A stretch of DNA of 64,000 nucleotides. It comes from Centrapalus pauciflorus. Its lineage: Eukaryota; Streptophyta; Magnoliopsida; Asterales; Asteraceae. A program made the position numbers and the translations under genes. The DNA is taken from contig JAANYP010006955.1 in the NCBI GenBank assembly GCA_020465985.1, positions 248,001 to 312,000 on the forward strand, written 5' to 3'. Positions 50,601-62,425 of this stretch are shown here, piece after piece (position 1 is the stretch's first letter; each line of letters starts with the position of its first letter). The notes beneath the pieces were generated by a model, which had not been told where the DNA came from, made no database searches, and saw nothing but the letters and a program-made list of their open reading frames with translations.

Positions 50601-53600
50601 AAGTAGTAGCGCTTGCCTTAATTTTAGAAAAATCAATCAGCTCAATCTCAAAATTAAGTTCAGCATCCTTTGGAAAGCTATCCGAAACAGAAACTGGACA
50701 GTCATCCTCGCCATAGTGCAATTCAGGCTTCATTTTTAGCTGACATAGTCATCACAACATAAAGTGCTAAATATCAACAGCAACCAGCATGAATTTAAAT
50801 CAAGTACGCAAGAAGCTATGACACGAGACGAACACTGACTCTCTAAGTGAAGTAACACTCAACATACTTAGTATTTTCAGCTTCTTCATCTTTCACTATC
50901 AAACATAAAGGTGGTTAATCCATTCCCATGAACAAAACCATGGATTATGTGACATACCCCCTTCGGCCCTTCCCCTCCCATGGGATCTCTTCACAAACAT
51001 ATGTATTAATTGTTAAGCTAGTAACCATACTGCAAATACTGCTGCATTACGTCATATCATGGTAGCTTAACAACACTGACTCTCTAAGTGTGTTAATTCA
51101 ATGTATACACTCCAATTAAATTCCATCTTCAAGCTTTACTCACTGCATTATGCCACATAAGGGTGAGGGGTGTACTCACCCATCCCAAATTCACCATTTT
51201 GGAAACCTCAGCGGCACATCAGTTTTTCTCTCTCCACTATTTCCATTTTAAAACATTGGACATACCCACCATTATCAACTTTCTATCTTTCTTAATTTTT
51301 AATTAACATGAAGTTCATTTATAAGTAATAATTAAAACTTAAATATTTAATTTTATAAAAACTATCTTAAACTATTACACAAATAAAATTAAAAATTACG
51401 AAACTAGAAATTAAAAATTATGGAAGTAAAAATTAAAAATTACAAGAAACTAAAAATAAAAATTATAAAAATACTCATCTTTAAAATTTTCTATCTTTCT
51501 ATGTTATACACACATACATACAGCGGTGGGATAGAGCAGGATAAAGGAGCCGACGAGAGAAGCAGCTGGCGAGAAGATAAAATTGTGGGATGGTGTAGCC
51601 GGCAGGAAATAATGAGGTGGCAACCCACACCGATGGGCGGTGTGGGTATACCCCTCACACTAAGTAAGATGAGTACATGAAATACCAGGACTCAGGACTC
51701 TTCCACATGGATGTGTATAATCATGCAGAGAAACCAAACGGAATTGCATATCATACCGCACAAGATCAAGGAGACCTAACTTATCGTTCTGCCATTAGAC
51801 AAGGAGCCTCTCCTCTTCACATGATCGGCATCTTAAACAAAATCATAAAATATTTAAGAAAATATCTTTTAATAACTAAGTAGGAACTCAGATTAGGATC
51901 CAACAGTATTGTTTATGAATGCATGTCTTACAAACAGTAACATGAATATACAAAGCAATTGAATGTAAAGAATGTACCCTTCCATCGCGAAGTTAAATAT
52001 AATATAAACCATATTCATTAATAGATTACCACTGCAACTTCACCCTTCAACATCGTTGGAATTCCTTCTAGCAGCCCTAGTATCATCTTGCTCTTACCCA
52101 AAACCTGCCTTACTGGGATGCCTTTGCCTATAACAAGAAAATAAAAGAGGGCATCACACACAGACCTAGCAGATAGACGAAAACAGGTAAAACTCACTCC
52201 AGTTAATGATTAACTAGAATATTCAAAAACAACAGCAGGTCACCAGAAATCAGTGACTACCTTCCTTTACGCCCAACCAAAATTAGGGTTGTGGTTGGCT
52301 GAAACTGCAACTTCATAAAGAACTAAAGGTAGTAAAATAAAATTCTCAAATTATTTGTTATGGGCTCAAGAACAAGAAAAGCAATGGAATAACTAATACA
52401 CATTGATTTAAAAAAACTACAATGGATAGTGCATGATACCTTAGTGCTTTTGTGTTTATAAATTCTTCAGGAAAAAATAGAACTTACCATAAAGACATCT
52501 TATATCATAAATATCTACAGATTTCAGTGAGCCAAAACTTCTAAGAAAACCCAAAAAGATGTAAATAATCTTATTTCTCTTCAGTTGCGTTCATATTACG
52601 TGACCCCATAAATCGTAGTATTGAACAAGTGTTGATTTGTATAGGAAGCAGAACCTAAGTTGGGAGTGGGAGTGGATCATTTGTAAAAGTATTCTTCTCA
52701 ACATCCAATCTACCTCCATACCCCCATCATCCTATGAAACTCAAGCGCCTGAAGTCAGTATATCCGTCCATAGAAAATCAGATTTTGTACTCCCATGAAA
52801 TGAAATCATGGTGCGCTCTAAAACTAACTTTAAACAAAACAAGCAATTCAATCTACACACACATGCAGTCAGTTGACAAACTACAACTATAATTATCCCA
52901 CGTATGTAAAATGTTGTTAGATAAAGCATCTATAAAGTTTGTCAAAAAATCGAATCATAAAAACATCAAGCGCACCGCCATATTCTGAGCGAGAAGACTC
53001 AACAACCACCCCTTCTAGAGTACGGACAGTAGAATGATATATGACCTGCACAATGAACCTCGTCAATAACCCACATGTAGATGTGCTCTTTCAGTTGTTA
53101 CCGTCTGATAATACACAGGCTGAACTAGAAAGAAATCAGTTCAATTATAACTAGATGTTATTCTAATATGTGAAAACAACTGTTTAAATCTCTAGCTACT
53201 GAAATATCATTTGCCCTTGGAGGTAAAATGACAACAATCGAACTTTCAACAAAACTGATGCATTAACTTACTGAGAAATATAAAATATTACAGTGTCGAA
53301 TCAAAATAGTAACAATATTCATAGTGATTTTGTTGTGTAGTTGAAAACATATAGGTGTCCTCTTCTTCTGTGAACATAGTGCTACAATTATCACTTGCAG
53401 GTAGGTATCAATAAAGAGTAAACTATACTTGTATGAACTTCAAAAGCATAATGATAGAACATGTCAATGGGATGTACGAGTAAGAGTCGATTTGAAACCT
53501 GATCACCATCAGAAGGCTTAGCATCGCCGCCCCCTGGTCTTATCACAGCCTTCATCAAACCTCCTGGAACCATCTTCTTTCTCCTAAAAAAGAAAAGAGA

Positions 53601-53752
53601 ATTCCATTTTTGATATAAACACAATCTTGAGGAACAAAACAAAAATGAAATTCACATAATCAATCAAAGTAGTACCGCTTATCATCCTCATCAGAAGTAG
53701 TTTTCTTCTTGTTTGGCTTGGAATCTTGTTCCGCGTCTTTGACCACAGCCAT
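32440..53752 (-). CDS. PAS1: PASTICCINO1, FKBP-TPR immunophilin, 20 coding exons (627 aa)
   Basis: Exons (high to low): 53752-53676, 53583-53499, 53045-52976, 52127-52030, 50739-50617, 50184-50152, 49375-49317, 49192-49108, 48899-48741, 47930-47873, 47564-47416, 46342-46245, 46113-46044, 42134-42075, 41853-41797, 36505-36437, 36247-36170, 35515-35414, 35318-35247, 32721-32440. Every junction keeps phase, with no internal stop. The protein has a basic N-terminus, three FKBP-type domains (about residues 50-147, 167-261, 277-386), TPR repeats (about 400-530), and an acidic then amphipathic tail ending RCSIL. Length and domain order match Arabidopsis PAS1 (about 635 aa). PAS1 is known as an ER-associated scaffold of the very-long-chain fatty acid elongase complex, needed for normal cell division and cytokinin/auxin responses. 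Two introns start with GC (after 50617 and after 36170). Introns carry many transposons, the largest spanning 36438-41796. Confidence 0.95.
33657..34465 (+). mobile_element. Helitron copy A in PAS1 intron 19, 3' end rearranged
   Basis: Begins A/TCTATACTATAT like the two intact copies and matches their body. It holds the internal hairpin AACCCATGTAATACATGGGTT (34379-34399) twice (again near 34440). The canonical CTAG terminus is not found, so the right boundary is approximate. Confidence 0.6.
34813..34842. repeat. (CA)n microsatellite
   Basis: ACACACACAC run with one interruption, in a PAS1 intron. Confidence 0.8.
35678..35985. mobile_element. Tourist-like MITE in PAS1 intron 17
   Basis: 308 bp with inverted ends GGTGGCGTTTGGTTCACGG / CACGAACCAAACGCCACC and a TTA target duplication (35675-35677 and 35986-35988), as in PIF/Harbinger-derived elements. 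It has no coding capacity. Confidence 0.8.
38305..38575. repeat. TTCGG-rich degenerate repeat block in solo LTR
   Basis: About fifteen TTCGG cores (many TTCGGA) at irregular 15-20-bp steps, ending in several CCGGAT/ATCCGG palindromes. The block is much richer in CpG than the surrounding LTR. Confidence 0.8.
38632..38688. repeat. (TA)n microsatellite
   Basis: An uninterrupted AT dinucleotide run of about 57 bp inside the solo LTR. Confidence 0.9.
43075..43365. repeat. local duplications in PAS1 intron 13
   Basis: AATTGTTCATGGCAC occurs three times (near 43077, 43211 and 43291), and a segment containing CGATTATCCAGTTAGAAAAG occurs twice (near 43157 and 43336). The block arose by imperfect duplication. 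Confidence 0.75.
43690..44016. mobile_element. Tourist-like MITE in PAS1 intron 13
   Basis: Inverted ends GGGACGTTTGGTTCGC / GCGAACCAAACGCCCCC with a TAA duplication (43687-43689 and 44017-44019). The ends resemble those of 35678-35985. Confidence 0.75.
44229..44331. mobile_element. hairpin MITE, copy 2
   Basis: Shares TACTTCTTAAT, ACCATTAAGAGGCTC and a terminal GTTTG with the copy at 14861-14954, and is also an inverted repeat. A short CCTTA duplication flanks it. Confidence 0.6.
44540..44552. repeat. poly-C run
   Basis: About thirteen consecutive C, rare in this AT-rich window. The length could be uncertain from sequencing. Confidence 0.8.
44935..45604. mobile_element. hAT-like non-autonomous element with microsatellite
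   Basis: Ends TTTAGGGCTTGTTTC / GTAAACAAACCCT are inverted and flanked by an apparent 8-bp TAAATTTA duplication, as in hAT elements. Near its left end is a two-copy tandem repeat of about 55 bp (44940-45045). No transposase. Confidence 0.55.
45161..45302. repeat. compound ATT/ATC/ACT microsatellite
   Basis: Adjacent runs of TTA, TCA, TCG and ACT triplets ending in TTA again, interrupted by GATCATGATCAT. The open frame across it (Ile-rich) is a repeat artefact. Confidence 0.9.
51161..51660. mobile_element. MITE in PAS1 intron 4
   Basis: GGGTGAGGGGTGTACTC on the left and GTATACCCCTCACAC on the right are inverted, with a TAA duplication on both sides (51158-51160 and 51661-51663). About 500 bp and non-coding. 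Confidence 0.65.
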
Positions 53753-54103
53753 TTGAGATGATGAGTTGGTATGCGATTCTTGAAGTGACGGAAAACCCTA
53801 TGTTGAAATCCGCAGAGACGGCAGAGAAATCTTGGGCGTAATTCGAACAACCGATGAAGTCGGTGAACGGAGAGAGAGTCAGCGTGGGTTCAATTAAACT
53901 TCGACTGTACTGTGCTGGTCACCTGCAAACTCACAGCGTTCGAAAAACAAACTAAATAATTAATGTAACAAAAAATGTTGTTTTGTTTGATACATTGTTT
54001 GTCATCATAATTATCGATGAATTAATTTTTTAAAATGTATACATTTACGTTTTAACTTGTAAAATAATCAAATAATCACTTATTAAGCAAATAAGCTACA
54101 TTT
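53753..54103 (-). promoter_or_regulatory. PAS1 5' UTR and promoter region
   Basis: GC-richer sequence directly upstream of the PAS1 start codon (53753 to about 53935) is probably the leader and core promoter. No convincing TATA box was identified on the minus strand. Confidence 0.4.
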
Positions 54104-54694
54104 AGGTGTTATTTGTTTTAAACGATTAAATGTCTAAAATCTGAAAACCGCATCTGAAATTAAAAGTAGACCTTAAGGGGCTGTTTGGTAGAGAGATTTA
54201 ATGAGAGAGAATTGTGTTTTCTCTTGTTTGGGAGAAATGCTTTCAATTTTTGGGCGGAGAATTGAATTCTCTGGGAATTGTTTGAAGGCTAAATATGGAG
54301 AATTGCAATTCTCTCCATTTGGTAGAGAAATGGTGAGAATTGACTATTTTGTGTCTCTACTCCACTTGAGCCGCCATTTCTCATATTTATTTCTCTGTTG
54401 ATACCAAACACGATACACAATTTCAATTCTCCACCCATTTTCATTTCTCCCCAATTCCATTTTCCTCCATTTCCATTTCCATTTCTCCTCATTTCTTTTC
54501 TCTATACCAAACGCACCCTAAAATCTTAATTTAAGATACTCTAAATTTTAATTCATACTATTCTTTTTCTCTTAAATTCAGATGATCGAATCTATTATGT
54601 CTGAATTTAAACAAACAATACAAATTAGGTTAAGATCTGAAATTCAGACTTCAGACCATTTTCAGACTCTCTTAATTGCAAACAAACACACCCT
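54104..54694. mobile_element. outer MITE carrying a nested MITE
   Basis: Ends AGGTGTTATTTGTTT and AACAAACACACCCT are inverted, and similarity extends inward (CTGAAAACC / TTTTCAGAC). The element is interrupted by 54177-54518. Confidence 0.5.
54177..54518. mobile_element. nested Tourist-like MITE
   Basis: Inverted ends GGGGCTGTTTGGTA / TACCAAACGCACCC with a TAA duplication (54174-54176 and 54519-54521). The interior is an imperfect hairpin rich in GAGAATTG. Confidence 0.7.
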
Positions 54695-55280
54695 AACTTA
54701 TGAAGAAGTGTGGTAGAGTTAACTCTAAACGCAAATAATCACTTATTAATGTATTCAATCCAAACACTTTAAACCAATTATTTGCATTATTGTAATGTAA
54801 TAAGTTAATAATCTCGTTTATAACGCAAAACCAAACACCCTCTAGGCCGTTACCACTTGTTTAACTGACTGAAAACCCTATTTTGATTGTTTTATATTAG
54901 TAATTAAAAAACTTCTAAAGCTTTTTATAACGTTTTAAAATTACATGTTCGATGAAACATAAATCTAAATACCTTACGGCCTTAAACATGTGGAAAAAAA
55001 GGCTTATCATATAAAATAACAATGTGATTACTTTTTAGATTATGTCTATGATAATTAATAACAAACAAAGTTGTTGACTATGTGAGCAATAACCGTATTT
55101 AAATAGATAAGATTTACATTATGTAAATAGAATTAAAAGTACGTTTGATATGATGAAAGCACAAGGTATAAATTATTTATTTTAACAGACTTTTCCATCA
55201 ATGATAATAACACATACATAAAATGAGTCATTCATAAAGTTAACAGACCTTCTTAAATTGTTTTCCCTTTAATTTATGTA

Positions 55281-56580
55281 CTAGTTTATAACTCACGTAT
55301 TACGTGGATATTTATAATTAAATTTATTTATATAAAATGTATATGAGTAAATCAAAACATACAAAAATAATAATTGTGTTTATTTTTTATTATTTACAGA
55401 TTAAAAAATAGAGTATATTTATCTTTTTTAAAATATTAAATTGCATTTATCTTTTTATTTTTTATAAGTTGTAATTATCTTTTTGGTGAACGTAGAGGTA
55501 ACACGTGACATTTGATGTTTTCCTTTATTATACATAATAATAATAATTTCCACGACTAATTCAAATTTTTACATTTGGATCTAATTATGTTATTATGGAT
55601 AATAATGATAGATATTTATTTTAGGTGAACATTAATTTTAAATGTTACAAAATCTAATTTATTACTAATTAATTAATGAAAAAAAATAAAGTCAAAATTT
55701 AATGCAATTAAGTTAATGTGTTTAATTTGGAAAAAGCGGTGGAAAAATAAAATTTCCTTGTATTGTAGAAAAGACATATGACATAAATTGTTTGGTTTTA
55801 TTATAATATATAGGTTAATCAACTCATGTATAACATGGGTTGATTTAGAAAATACATATATTTTTTATATTTTAATAAACTATTATAAAATTTATATATA
55901 ATTAAAATAAAAAAACTTGAAAGCTAGTTAAATTAAAGATAAAAAAGTACTTAGTTGTTTGATATTAAATAAAAAATATTATTATATTGTATTATTAAAA
56001 ACAGATAATATGTGTTTGCAAAAAATGTTTCTTTTAGTTTTTATTAACTTCAAATATGAAATATCAATGTAAGAAACAAAAAACTTCAATTATGTGAATG
56101 TGTATATATTTTGAAAATGATTAAATATAAAAATGGAATATCTGAAACACAACAATCAAAATTTATCATATTCACAATTGAAGTTTTATCAATTAAAAAA
56201 TTAAATCTTGTTAGCAAAATAATTAACAAAATTTTTTAACTTTATTTACTACACTTCTACTTTTAAATCCAAATTTTTACATTTGAATTTAACTATAATC
56301 ATTAAGGATAATAATGACACATATTTATTTTAGGTAAATATTAATTTAATATTAATTCATTAATGAAAAAATTAAAATCAAATTTTAATGTAATTAAGTT
56401 AAGGTAGTAAATTTGGAAAATGAATTAAAAAAATGGCATAGTTATAATTATTGATTTTAATTAAGGGTATGAGAGACATTTGATAAATAATCATGAGTTG
56501 TCATTAATCTGGACCGTTGATTTCTTTCTATCCAATGGTCCAGAAACTACAAGTGGTTTTCTTATTTTATATAGTATAGA
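55281..56580 (-). mobile_element. Helitron copy B, complete, non-autonomous
   Basis: On the minus strand it starts TCTATACTATAT after A. It has an internal hairpin (AACCCATGTTATACATGAGTT) about 0.75 kb in and a terminal hairpin CCACGTAATACGTG, then ends CTAG before T. It is 1300 bp, the same structure as copy C. No Rep/helicase coding. Confidence 0.8.
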
Positions 56581-57633
56581 TATGCTAAACTTGCCCACCC
56601 CCTTACAATTTTATTTTATGTAAAAAATAACCAAGCGATTTATTGGATAATATATACAATATCTGTGATTTGTTATTATTTAATATGTTTTGATGGGTTG
56701 ATTACCATGTTAAATGATAATGTTATTTTTTTAGGAATTTAAAACTTGTTTTAGCTAACTAGTCAATGTTAATATGTTTTGTTGGATTTAATTGATGTTT
56801 TGTTAAATATTTGTAAGAGTTTTCTTAATCCTAATTGATAATTGTAGAAAAATGAAAGTATTTTTTAAACAAAAGTCATGAAAGAAAAGAGAAAAAAGTT
56901 GCTTCACAAAATATTAAATGATTATGTGATAAATTATGTTTAAAATATGAAAACACATAAAGAACATTTATAATATGTAATTTATTTTGAGCGTAATGAA
57001 TTTGTATTTTTATTAAATATTTTGTATATAACATTAATCGTGACGACTCGTCCCAGCTATAAAGAAAAGCTAAAAAGAGTTGACTGACAAAAACTATATC
57101 ATTCCGTCCTCGTGAAAAAATGATCCTAGGTCAGCCACTGAAACATTGACATTGGATATAAAGAATTCATAATAGGAAAACATATTTAAATTTTTATTAT
57201 CGTCATTATTAGAAAGAAAAAAGATAAAGCAAAATTATATTGAAATCAATTATCCAATCCTTTTTTTAGGAATTATAATGTTCATCACATGATAAAAATG
57301 TTTGTAGACCTAAAGGTTGGTTTGGTAGAGATAATCGACATAAAAGAAATGAAGAAAAATTATTAATTATGATACTCGAATTATATATGTTAATTCTATA
57401 TAAATTCTCGAGTTGAATCAATATATAGTTTAAAATTCAAATTTTCTCATGTCGTTAGTAATTGTAGAGAATTAAGTATGAGCTAAAATTATAAAAATAA
57501 ATAAATAAATAGATACAACAATCATAATATTATTGTATTTTCAAGTTTTATGGTCCAAAAAACTAAAGATTTCATTCTCATTATCGTCTCTTCAACAAAC
57601 TGTAACAAACGCGACCTAAGTGATTTTGATTGT
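56581..57633. other. intergenic, nothing recognised
   Basis: AT-rich, no gene-like frame and no bounded repeat. Confidence 0.5.
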
Positions 57634-58075
57634 TAGGGGGCGTTTGGTTCGCAGAATGTTTTCAGAATAAATAGAATCTGTTAAATGAATGGAAAGCTGA
57701 AAGGAATTGAATGTAACTAAATTTCATTAATTGTTGTTTGGTTAGCAGAAATGAAATAGAATGAAATTAAACTTCATTCCTTGTTATTTTTCTGTTTAGT
57801 TTGTAAAATGTGATGAGATGAGTGAGTGTACAGTAGGTGAGGTTAATTGAGTGAATATAATAAGGTTGGGGGTGGGTATGATTAGGTAGCGTAAGTAAGG
57901 TAGGAAATGTTAGGGTGGGTAAGAAAAGGTAAAGTAGTATATGTTGTGGGTATGATTAGGTAGGGTAGGGTAGGATTGGGATGGGAATAGGGTAGCGTGG
58001 AGTAGGATGAGTGGATGGGGTGTGGCAGGTGATGATAGGATAGGATTGGGTGAGTGGGTGGGTGGGGTGTGAGTA
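57634..58075. mobile_element. Tourist-like MITE left end, right end not found
   Basis: TTAGGGGGCGTTTGGTTCGC at 57634 matches the end of the 43690-44016 element. A GGTAGGGTAGG-type simple sequence follows, and then the GAGCTC-rich foldback begins. Without a right terminus the element is truncated or its end has diverged. Confidence 0.4.
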
Positions 58076-58615
58076 AGGGTGTAAATGATTCGAGCTACTC
58101 GAGCTTGACTCGTTAAAAGCTCGAAAAAATTTCGAGTTAAACGAGCTCGAGCTGAGCTTAAGCCTCAATTCGAGCTCCTTTAATAAACGAGCTCGAGTCC
58201 GAGCTTCACATATCGAGCTCGCGAGCCTAAACGAGCTCGAGCCGAGCTTGAGCCTCAATTCGAGCTCATTTAATAAACGAGTCCGAGCTTCACATATTGA
58301 GCTCGCGAGCCTAAACGAGCTTATATATAAATATATTTTTATATTAATAAATATATAATATATAGATTAAATGAATAAAAATAAAAAGTTATATATATAA
58401 TATATAAAAGAATATATAAATATTAATATTAAAATATATAATAAACGAGTCAAGCCCGAGCCGAGCCCGATGTTGGAAATCTATTCACGGGCCGAGCTCA
58501 AGCTTTACATACAGAGCTCGAAACAAGCCGAGCTCGAGCTCGAGCCTGGTACTTTTAAACGAGCTGAGCACGAGCTTAAACGAGCTCGGGCTCGGCTCGG
58601 CTCGTTTACACCCCT
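58076..58615. mobile_element. GAGCTC-rich foldback element
   Basis: Ends AGGGTGTAAATGATTCGAGC / GCTCGTTTACACCCCT are inverted. The arms are packed with GAGCTCGAGC/GCTCGAGCTC palindromes around an AT-rich centre (58320-58445). Sequences beginning AGGGGTGTAAACGAGCC are widespread in plant genomes. Non-coding; frames across it give Ser/Arg/Leu artefacts. Confidence 0.65.
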
Positions 58616-58689
58616 AGGTTTGGGTGATGTATGTTCGGTATGGTAGGTAGAGTTTTTTACTATACTCTTGTAATTTGTATATTTATTCT

Positions 58690-59355
58690 CCAAATAGTAG
58701 TAGTTTTATATTTATTTACTAAAAGATAGTAGTTTATGGTTTTAAGCCTAATATAGCAAGATGATTTACACCTAATTTTTTTTATTCAAAGCTTTTAAAT
58801 GATATTTTTTTTCTTTTTTTACTCAATTTGAAAAAAAAAAAATTTTAAAAAATTTCAATCAAATTGATTCTTTTTCTACTCACTTTAAACTAAATTTAAA
58901 AAACAAATCAATGCTCAATTTTAACCAACAAAATTAACTTGTAATATTTTTTAATTAACTGATCAAAACAACTAAATATAAAAATCATGCAATGGTTCAT
59001 ATTAGAAAACTAACTTTATCAGTACAAATAAAAGTATATAATCATACATAATTATTTAAAGTTTTATTTTTTTTAACTTGTTATAGTGATATTTAAATTG
59101 TTTTAAAGTTAGTATATAATGTATGATTTTGTGTCAAGTTTCATTGATGTAAAATTTTCTTAATGGAATTTAAAGTGAGTAAAAAACGAATTGAGTGAAA
59201 AAAAAATTGTAAGAAAAAATTGTTTTGAAAATCATATTAAGTTAAAAAATAAAAAGTAGAACCATTTATACAAAAAAAATTGAGTTAAAAACGAAACTAC
59301 TATGTTTAAGTAAATAAAACTTATAATACTATGTTTTGGTAAATACTATTATTCT
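58690..59355. mobile_element. AT-rich foldback element
   Basis: ATAGTAGTTTATATTTATTTACT-type sequence at about 58692-58742 recurs inverted at about 59294-59352, with similar inverted stretches inside (ACTCAATTTG near 58822 and CGAATTGAGTG near 59188). Target duplication not found. Confidence 0.5.
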
Positions 59356-59890
59356 GCTAAATTTTTTTGCCTATCAAGTAAGAACATATATTCTAATGGA
59401 AAAATCTTAAACCATGAGAAATTCTTTTTCATTTACCTTTAGGCAACAAAACATACAAGGAAATGAAAATTTTGATTTCAATTTCATAGATTCATTCAGA
59501 GGATTGTGTGAAGACAAACAGGCCTTCAGTGTTAGTTACATACATGGTTAAAATAAAACATTATAATGAATTTATGGGTGGCGGAGTGGTGGGAGTTAGG
59601 GGAATAGTGGCCGGGGTGGGATGCATGAATTGAATGCGACGGAGGGTTAAGTAGCAGACAAAATTTGCAGAGAGTAATTGAGAGGCTGGTCCAACTTAAA
59701 ATTGGGCCAAAGAAGAGTGAGTAAAAAGAAAGCCAGTAAAGTAAGTAGGCCTAAACTTTTTAATCCAAAGGCCTGTTAAGATCACCAGCCCTATTTAATT
59801 TGTTGTATGGTCTTTCAAAATTCACGAGTCCATAAACATAAACCACTGTGTTACTAATCATGTTCATACTTTCTCAATTCTCACCTTGTA

Positions 59891-59935
<45 letters not shown>

Positions 59936-60900
59936 CTCTGAATCTGAAAATAAAATTATATATTTAAACTTCAACAAACCACAAACAAAGTCTCCAAAAA
60001 TGAGACATGTATGCTAACCTAACCCATAGCAACTACCGGAAAATAAATACATATACATGAATGAATGAATGAAAAGCAAAAGGAAGTATCATTTTTGGAC
60101 CAGTGTGTACCCATAGCAAAGCCTTATTGTTTAAACACACGGAAAGAGATATATATTCAAACAGTTATATTTTTAAAATTGAATGTCCATTGTATCACAA
60201 AATCTAAAACCCTAAAACAAATTTTTTTTTTTTTTTTTTTAAATAAGAAGAAGAAGAAGAAGAAGAAAGGATGAGTTGAGAGTGAGAGTACTAAAAATAA
60301 GAGTAATGAAGGGATTGATTGAAAGGCAGAGGTAGAAGAAGAAGAAGAAGAAGTAAACAGGAGGAAATAGTAGGAGAAGAGGAGAGGAACGGTCAAAGCA
60401 AGTTTGCACATAAAAGATAGGAGTGGGACCCCCACACACCTAAAACCTTCACCTTTCCCCACCACACATCACATGCAAATATTTGCAAATACAATTAATT
60501 ATACAATTATACAAAACAATTGGAAATGGAAATGGAAATGGAAGCTCACCCACTAAATCTAAAATCTATCCTTCCCTACTTCCCTTCCCTTCCCCACGCG
60601 CTTCCTTTTCCTTCCTTAACAAACACTCTTTATTCCTCTTCTAATCTTCTTCTTCTGTAACTCTTCTTTTTCTTTTTTATTTCGAGTTTATTATGAAAAA
60701 TTTACCGTGTTTTTCTGTTTCTGTGTTTTTCGTTTTTATATTTTATTTCTTTTACAAAACTCCTCAGGTTAATTTTTTTTGTCCTGGTTTTGTGAAGTTT
60801 GACTATTAAATTCCAATTATAATTATTACATCGTGATTTTAAAAACTGAAAAATCGGATTCTAATAATGAAATTTTGCTAAATCAAAAAAAAAAAATATT
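59356..60900. other. intergenic with simple repeats
   Basis: Contains (GT)n/(AT)n at 59890-59932, a poly-T of about 20 (60221-60240), and (AAG)n at 60246-60268 and 60335-60354. A CT-rich tract at 60560-60660 could be a leader, but no gene follows it. Confidence 0.5.
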
Positions 60901-60959
60901 AAAGTTAAAGGACTTTTGAGATATATATACACACACACACACACACACGTATGTATGTA

Positions 60960-61200
60960 GTTTGTGTGTGGGGTGGCCATGGTCCACCCTTGGGCATACA
61001 TGGCTACGTTCCTGACCCTACCTGATAAAGGTCAGGGGTCAAGGTGAAGAAGTGGCAAAACTACTTCATTGAAGCCAATGGACTTTCCGGGTGTTCCCTT
61101 ATCGATAGGCTAGCTCGATTTATCTCTCATGTGTTGGGCTTGAGGCGGTCTAACATGAGATGGTTGGTCATTGGTGTCGCCAGTATATCAACTTTTTAAC
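60960..61200. other. unidentified GC-richer island
   Basis: About 240 bp of balanced composition following a (CA)n run (60929-60948). It contains paired CCTGACCCTACC and GGTCAGGGGTCAAGG stretches. It might be a SINE or another non-coding repeat; I could not identify box A/B or a target duplication. Confidence 0.35.
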
Positions 61201-62059
61201 GAAAAGTGTTTTCAAACCAAATGTAGTGTGTGTTAAGGAGAGAAATGTGTGTTGGGGTTTGTAAAATAATAGCCTTTTAAATTTTTTTCAGAATATTTCC
61301 TTCCTGGCTTCCTTTTAAAATGAAGAGGATGCACACTCTTAAATATCAAACTAAATAAATAATCATAATTTGTCATAGATTTAAAATTTAGACTTAAGAA
61401 TCTCATGTCTATAAACAAGGGCTTAGTGTACATTGAAACTCAAAATAATAAATATAAAATTTTATATGTATATCTTAGTAGGGTTACAAAGGGGTATGCT
61501 TGACTCAAAAGTCAAAAGGTAAAAATAAAAATATAATTAGATGTACATTTCACATGGAGTATGTCTGTGTGATGCATAAGATTGTTTATCAAAAACAAAA
61601 GAGTTTAATAACCTCTTACATGTCTTCATTAAAGTAAGAAGTCTTCTCATGTTTGAAATATTCTTAAATGCTATAACTCAAACATTTTCTTCTTACTTTT
61701 AATATATAAAACAATTTTAAACTATTAAATTTTGAAATTTTTTTATATCTTAAATTTAGTTTTAAACTTCATATGTAGATGTGATGTTTCACATTTCAAA
61801 ACGAAGCCCTCCTCTAAAGAACATCAAACACCAAAGTATACAAAAACATAAACGAAAGCCTACATCATCGAGTCAATTGATTATAGTTACTCTTCACATG
61901 CCATTGAATTTTTTATCCATTCCAACCACTTCCAATGCTCTTTACCACACTTATCCTCCATCCATAGCAAACTAAGATTTTGTATACCCGAAAAAATATC
62001 CTCGTTTAGCAGGGTAACACATACTTTGAAGTTTCTTTTAAAGCATTGCTGACCTTCAT

Positions 62060-62425
62060 TTAATATCCTTGTGGATGTGGCTTTGCCAAAATATATGCAA
62101 AAATTGGAACATCCCACTTAGCACTTATTTCCTTCCAAATTAGCCTCGCTTTGGCACACCTTAAAGTGACATGCTAGATCGACTCCACTTCAGCATTACA
62201 AAAGATACACAAGTCATTTTCCTGCGTCATCCTTAACTTTATGAGGTTGTCTTTTGTAGGCAGCTTATTCCTTAAAAACATCCACACATTTACATTAACT
62301 TTAATAGGAATACAAGAATTCCAATTAAGGTTTAGATTGTTACCTTCCTTGTTTAACATCTTCTTATGAATTCGTTTGCATAGGCTGCTTACTCCAAATT
62401 CACCTGATTTCTCAAGTGTATAAGT
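62060..62425 (-). pseudogene. zf-RVT (LINE-type reverse transcriptase C-terminal) pseudogene
   Basis: Translated on the minus strand this gives the zinc-binding domain usually found at the end of plant LINE-type reverse transcriptases: a GEFGVSSL start, PIKVNVNVW, LPTKDNL, a CIFC pair, VES, then HVTLRC and ARLIW. A TAG (62176-62174) interrupts it between VESI and HVTL in the same frame, and stops bound it on both sides. It is a short dead fragment; neither endonuclease nor RT core remains. Confidence 0.75.

Noticed and set aside
57956..58258. 100-aa Ser/Arg-rich minus-strand ORF
   Set aside because: Arises from GAGCTC palindromes and GGTAGG simple repeats.
60157..60465. 102-aa minus-strand ORF rich in Phe/Ser/Lys
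   Set aside because: Generated by poly-T and (AAG)n repeats.
61887..62117. 76-aa minus-strand ORF near the zf-RVT pseudogene
   Set aside because: Its start overlaps the zf-RVT remnant in another frame and no recognisable domain is present.
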